Positions 53,032 through 56,205 of a DNA stretch of 56,205 nucleotides are shown piece after piece. The DNA lies in assembly GCA_007116765.1 (NCBI GenBank), contig SKHV01000088.1, forward strand, positions 1-56,205. The letters run 5' to 3'. The notes beneath the pieces were generated by a model. That model did no database searches. It saw only the letters and a program-made list of their open reading frames with translations, and was not told where the DNA came from. Position 1 is the first letter of the stretch. Every line of letters begins with the position of its first letter. A program made the position numbers and the translations under genes. This stretch comes from Prolixibacteraceae bacterium (lineage in GTDB: Bacteria; Bacteroidota; Bacteroidia; Bacteroidales; Prolixibacteraceae).

Positions 53032-53748
53032 ATGTCGAAGATAAATAGACTATACAACAATCATAAAAACGGGATAATAATCACACTGATTTTTCACATC
53101 CTGATTTTTGTTGTGCTGAATATTAGCCAGTTCAATGTAAAACAATCACATGTTGAAGCTGAAATACTTATCGCCTTTGATGATTTTGAATTTGAACAAG
53201 CCGAAGACCAAATTGAGGAAACACAGCAAAATAAACAAGAAGCGCAGGTAAGTACACCGCACACCACAAATATTGCTTCAAATTTAGCGGCTAACGAGAC
53301 CAACGATTTTTTCGACGAGGACTATTTACGCGAACTTGAACAGGCTCAGAATTTAGTGCGCGATGTAAGCACCCAATTATCGCGCGAAATTCCAACTTTC
53401 AACGATATCCAAATACCCGAGGAAACTACCGAAGGTATGGATCCCGACTCAATTATGAATAAATTGTACAGCGGAAACAGCAACGTGGAATATTTTCTTG
53501 AAAACAGATACCATGTGAGACTGCCAATTCCGGTGTACCTGTCGCAACATGGAGGCAGAGTTAGGGTAAATATACTTGTTGATCGCAACGGACAGGTTAC
53601 AAAAGCTGAACCTGTAATTGAAACCAATACACCTGAGCAACTATTATCGTACGCTAAAACCGCCGCTTTGCGCACACGCTTTAATCCCTCAAATACAGCC
53701 GAAACACGCCAGCAAGGCTATATTATTTATACGTTTATTGCACAATAG
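53032..53748 (+). CDS. TonB-like energy transducer, orphan
   Basis: 238 residues: N-terminal membrane helix (IIITLIFHILIFVVLNISQF), an acidic, Gln/Glu-rich linker and a C-terminal TonB-like domain with VRVNILVDRNGQVTKAEPVIETNTPEQLLSYAKTAA LRTRF-type segment. It is not beside exbB or exbD and may use the set at 22-23 kb. The linker lacks the Pro-rich stretch of the other TonB protein. Confidence 0.85.
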   Translation: MSKINRLYNNHKNGIIITLIFHILIFVVLNISQFNVKQSHVEAEILIAFDDFEFEQAEDQIEETQQNKQEAQVSTPHTTNIASNLAANETNDFFDEDYLRELEQAQNLVRDVSTQLSREIPTFNDIQIPEETTEGMDPDSIMNKLYSGNSNVEYFLENRYHVRLPIPVYLSQHGGRVRVNILVDRNGQVTKAEPVIETNTPEQLLSYAKTAALRTRFNPSNTAETRQQGYIIYTFIAQ

Positions 53749-53815
53749 TACACACCTAATTTTGTTAATTCAATGTAAAATAAAATACAGATTAACAAGT
53801 ATTAACAAAAAATAC

Positions 53816-53846
53816 TTTACAAATTTGTTTAACTGCCATATCTTTG
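53816..53846 (+). promoter_or_regulatory. Promoter of the candidate small RNA
   Basis: TTTA (53816-53819), 19-nt spacer and TATCTTTG (53839-53846), an exact -7 box with a -33 box one base off. Transcription would start near 53853. Confidence 0.55.
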
Positions 53847-53852
53847 TCTTAG

Positions 53853-53936
53853 GTTTATTTTTCATAGTTTTAGGTTTAGTTAGTTTAGTTAGCAATGAGA
53901 AAAGGATAGATTCTGTGTCTATCCTTTCTTTTTTTT
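53853..53936 (+). ncRNA. Candidate small RNA or terminated leader, about 85 nt
   Basis: A predicted transcript from the promoter at 53816-53846 would end at the terminator at 53901-53936 after about 85 nt. It has near repeats of GTTTAGTTAG and an A/G-rich stretch before the hairpin. Its only ATG frame (53895) codes for four residues before a stop, so it is not a plausible protein gene. It could also be an attenuator for the protease-rimK operon that begins 125 nt later. No homology is known to me. Confidence 0.4.
53901..53936 (+). terminator. Intrinsic terminator in the rimB leader region
   Basis: A perfect 10-bp stem (53901-53910 with 53918-53927), 7-nt loop and a T-rich run to about 53936. 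It is about 150 nt after the TonB-like gene and could end that transcript too. Confidence 0.82.
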
Positions 53937-54062
53937 CGATAAAACTTAAACCACCTACTTTCTCAAATAAAATAGCATAAAATCTTCGCTCTTTTCTATA
54001 TATGTGACACATTATATTATTTTCGCAAATAATTAATGGATACACACTAGCACTTAATATCG

Positions 54063-54512
54063 ATGAATCAGAAATTTTTAATTGGACGAAAAGACATTGC
54101 TGATTTTCCTGAGTTACAATTAAATAATATTGCCGTAAAAATTGATACAGGAGCCTATACCTCATCGATACACTGCCACCATATTGAAGAAAAAGAAATA
54201 AACGGACAAAAAGCAATTTGTTTCGAATTGCTCGATCCACAGCACGAGGCCTACAACAACAAACAAATTACCTTAACACAATACAAACAAAAAAAAATTA
54301 AGAGCTCAACAGGGAATTCTGAAAAACGTTTCATAATTTACACGAGCATAGTCCTTTTTAATAAGGAATATCCAGTTGAATTATCATTAAGTGAAAGAAG
54401 TGAAATGAAATATCCCGTTTTACTTGGGCGCAAACTACTAAAAAACAATTTCATAGTTGACCCCTCGAAGGTAAATATTTCGTTTAGGCATAGTAATGAA
54501 TTGGAGAAATAA
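54063..54512 (+). CDS. Retropepsin-like protease of the RimB/ATP-dependent zinc protease family
   Basis: 149 residues of the family named Zn_protease (PF05618, COG4067). The N-terminal core is LIGRKDIADFPELQL then VKIDTGAYTSSIHCHH: the D28-T29-G30-A31 motif is that of aspartic proteases of the retropepsin type. No zinc motif is seen, so the family name is misleading. It lies 23 nt upstream of rimK, as in the rimABK operon of pseudomonads, where the protease affects RimK-modified targets. Confidence 0.86.
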   Translation: MNQKFLIGRKDIADFPELQLNNIAVKIDTGAYTSSIHCHHIEEKEINGQKAICFELLDPQHEAYNNKQITLTQYKQKKIKSSTGNSEKRFIIYTSIVLFNKEYPVELSLSERSEMKYPVLLGRKLLKNNFIVDPSKVNISFRHSNELEK

Positions 54513-54535
54513 CAACACATTAAAAAAATAAGATA

Positions 54536-55411
54536 GTGAGAATTGTAATTTTATCAAGAAATCCCAAACTATACTCAACCCGAAGACTTGTAGAAGCCGG
54601 AGAAGCCAGAGGTCATGAAATGCTCGTTGTCGATCATTCGAAATGCGATATAATAATTGAAAGAAAGAAACCTCAGGTATTTTACAACGGCGAAAGCATT
54701 ACCCATGTCGATGCAGTAATTCCACGTATTGGTGCATCGGTAACATTTTACGGTTCATCGGTGGTTCGTCAATTCGAAATGATGAAAGTATTCACGGCCA
54801 ACGAATCGCAGGCTCTTATACGTTCGCGCGACAAATTGCGCAGTTTGCAAATTTTATCGCGCGCAGGTTTAGGACTTCCCAAAACCGCATTTACCAATTA
54901 CTCGAAAGATGTTGACAGTGTGATTGAACACGTGGGTGGTGCCCCATGCATTATAAAACTATTAGAAGGCACACAGGGTGTAGGTGTTGTATTAACAGAA
55001 ACTCACAGTGCGGCAACTTCGGTACTCGAAGCTTTTCATGGTATGCAGGCTCGTGTAATTGTTCAAGAGTTTATAAAAGAAGCAAACGGAGCAGACATAA
55101 GGGCTTTTGTGGTCGACGGAGTAGTAGTGGGTGCAATGAAACGCCAGGGAAAAAAAGGAGAGTTTCGGTCGAATCTTCATCGTGGCGGCACAGCATCGTT
55201 TATTGAACTTAGCGAGGAAGAAGAGAACACCGCGCTAAAAGCAGTACGCGTTTTAGGGCTGGGCATTGCCGGTGTGGATATGTTACAATCGCAAAGTGGC
55301 CCCAAAATCATGGAGGTAAATTCGTCTCCGGGCCTCGAAGGCATTGAAAAAGCTACCGGAAACGACATCGCAAAAAGTATAATCCGATACATTGAACGAC
55401 ATGTAGATTAA
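54536..55411 (+). CDS. rimK: RimK-type ATP-grasp glutamate ligase
   Basis: 291 residues. ATP-grasp ligase that adds glutamates to the C-terminus of ribosomal protein S6 in E. coli. RimK-type segments are MRIVILSRNPKLYSTRRL, VDAVIPRIGASVTFYG, CIIKLLEGTQGVGV, EFIKEANGADIRAFVV, EFRSNLHRGG and IMEVNSSPGLEGIE. The start is GTG 54536. It lies between the protease gene and the aspartoacylase-like gene, so the three likely form one unit. The target in this organism is not known. Confidence 0.94.
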   Translation: MRIVILSRNPKLYSTRRLVEAGEARGHEMLVVDHSKCDIIIERKKPQVFYNGESITHVDAVIPRIGASVTFYGSSVVRQFEMMKVFTANESQALIRSRDKLRSLQILSRAGLGLPKTAFTNYSKDVDSVIEHVGGAPCIIKLLEGTQGVGVVLTETHSAATSVLEAFHGMQARVIVQEFIKEANGADIRAFVVDGVVVGAMKRQGKKGEFRSNLHRGGTASFIELSEEEENTALKAVRVLGLGIAGVDMLQSQSGPKIMEVNSSPGLEGIEKATGNDIAKSIIRYIERHVD

Positions 55412-55413
55412 AT

Positions 55414-56205
55414 ATGCTTATACTGGACAAAGAAATAAAACCCGGAAGCAGCGTGCAATTAAACATGGCAATTGCACGCCTGCATACACGTACTAAAATT
55501 GAAGTGCCGGTAATTATTGAACGTGCCGAAAAGCCAGGCCCCTGCTTGCTTTTAATCGGGGGCATTCATGGTAATGAAATAAACGGGGTAGAAATTGTAC
55601 GAACAATAGTTGCCCAAGGAATAAATAAACCCGATTGTGGAACCACTATTTGCATACCTGTACTAAACGTGTTTGGATTTCTAAACCAGCAACGCGAATT
55701 CCCCGATGGGCGCGACCTAAACCGTGTTTTTCCCGGTTCAGCCACAGGCTCATTGGCCAGCAGGTTTGCATACATTATGATGAAGGAAATAATTCCTCAT
55801 GTTGACTACTGCATTGATTATCATACCGGAGGCGACGGGCGCTTTAACTATCCCCAACTTAGAATTGAAGAAAACGACGAGGAAACGCTTACGCTTGCCA
55901 AAGTATTTGGAGTGAAATTCATAAAATTTGCCAAGCAAAGAGAAAAATCGTTCAGGGAAATTGCCAATAAAATGGGTGCTAAAATTCTTCTTTACGAGGG
56001 TGGAAAAACACTTTATCTCAATAAAAAAGTAAGCAATACAGGGGTACAAGGTGCCATCAATGTAATGAGTCATCTCGGCATGAGAGATTTTAGCGGCTAC
56101 ACTACATTCAAAGCAAAACCAAAAGAGCAAATAATCATTCAATCTTCGACCTGGATACGTGCAAAATATTCGGGCATGTTCCGCTCCTATATAAAATTGG
56201 GAAAA
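55414..56205 (+). CDS. Succinylglutamate desuccinylase/aspartoacylase family protein (partial)
   Basis: The first 264 codons of a gene that runs off the right edge. Zinc-carboxypeptidase-like fold of the AstE/AspA type: H52 and E55 in GGIHGNEING, the third zinc ligand H137 in IDYHTGG, and DGRDLNRVFPG for substrate binding. The glutamate in ILLYEGG near residue 195 is likely catalytic. The ATG is 2 nt after the rimK stop. An amidohydrolase next to a glutamate ligase suggests removal or trimming of an acyl or glutamyl group; that is inference. Confidence 0.88.
   Translation, partial: MLILDKEIKPGSSVQLNMAIARLHTRTKIEVPVIIERAEKPGPCLLLIGGIHGNEINGVEIVRTIVAQGINKPDCGTTICIPVLNVFGFLNQQREFPDGRDLNRVFPGSATGSLASRFAYIMMKEIIPHVDYCIDYHTGGDGRFNYPQLRIEENDEETLTLAKVFGVKFIKFAKQREKSFREIANKMGAKILLYEGGKTLYLNKKVSNTGVQGAINVMSHLGMRDFSGYTTFKAKPKEQIIIQSSTWIRAKYSGMFRSYIKLGK

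Larger units (their letters stand above)
53749..54062. other. Intergenic region with a possible small RNA
   Basis: 314 nt without a supported protein gene. It contains a consensus-like promoter (53816-53846), short repeats of TTTAGTTAG (about 53870-53892) and an intrinsic terminator (53901-53936). The rest, to 54062, is AT-rich and should hold the start of the rimB-rimK transcript. Confidence 0.6.

Noticed and set aside
53870..53892. Short TTTAGTTAG repeats as a possible CRISPR or phage site
   Set aside because: Too few, too short and unspaced; no cas genes or integrase remnants are near.
53895..53909. Tiny ATG frame in the candidate small RNA
   Set aside because: Only four residues before the stop, so no leader peptide role can be argued.
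1..56205. tRNA, rRNA, insertion sequence or CRISPR array
   Set aside because: No cloverleaf, rRNA-like stretch, transposase, terminal inverted repeats or regular repeat-spacer pattern was seen by reading; small or diverged cases could have been missed.

Overview
This is a chromosomal stretch of a Bacteroidota (Bacteroidetes) bacterium, most likely an environmental Bacteroidales or Marinilabiliales-type lineage; the genus cannot be named from sequence alone. The signs are low G+C, promoters of the phylum type (TTTG then TAnnTTTG), few Shine-Dalgarno sites, a short primary sigma factor, ExbB/ExbD/TonB and TamB envelope genes, FtsE apart from FtsX, head-GIN lipoproteins and a PorE-like OmpA protein. 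It is mostly core genome: I see no tRNA, rRNA, CRISPR array, prophage or insertion sequence.

Layout. 0.3-6.1 kb is a chemosensory operon, cheA-cheW-cheR-tandem receiver-cheD-cheB, with no receptor or separate cheY. 6.1-13 kb holds metabolic genes: glycine C-acetyltransferase, folE, an iron alcohol dehydrogenase, two small envelope proteins, and ornithine carbamoyltransferase with carbamate kinase. 13-19.5 kb has ftsK, a lolA-like gene, aroQ, xerD and GTP-dependent pckA. FtsK and the Xer recombinase probably act together in chromosome segregation. 19.7-29.8 kb is an envelope block: an OB-fold-like lipoprotein with a PepSY membrane protein, an exbB-exbD-tonB operon ending in an exosortase-family gene, tamB (apparently with a non-AUG start), tsaD and ftsE.

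30-43 kb holds a large TPR protein with an outer-membrane barrel, gyrB, a LOG-family gene, dapF, a DegP/HtrA protease, the primary sigma factor, a stand-alone integrase arm/core-binding-domain protein and a cation efflux transporter. 43-56.2 kb has an FKBP-type PPIase, a glucuronokinase-like kinase coupled to a GalU-type uridylyltransferase (possible UDP-glucuronate salvage), ptb-buk, a TatD-like hydrolase with a TcdA/ThiF-like enzyme, a PorE-like OmpA protein, a clan GH-D-like lipoprotein, an orphan TonB-like protein, and an operon of retropepsin-like protease, RimK ligase and aspartoacylase-like protein that runs off the right edge.

The leads best worth following are the kinase-GalU pair, the integrase-arm protein with no catalytic domain, a short promoter-to-terminator unit near 53.8-53.9 kb that looks like a small RNA, the apparent AUU start of tamB, the exosortase-like gene in a TonB operon, and the pseudo-receiver protein of the che operon.
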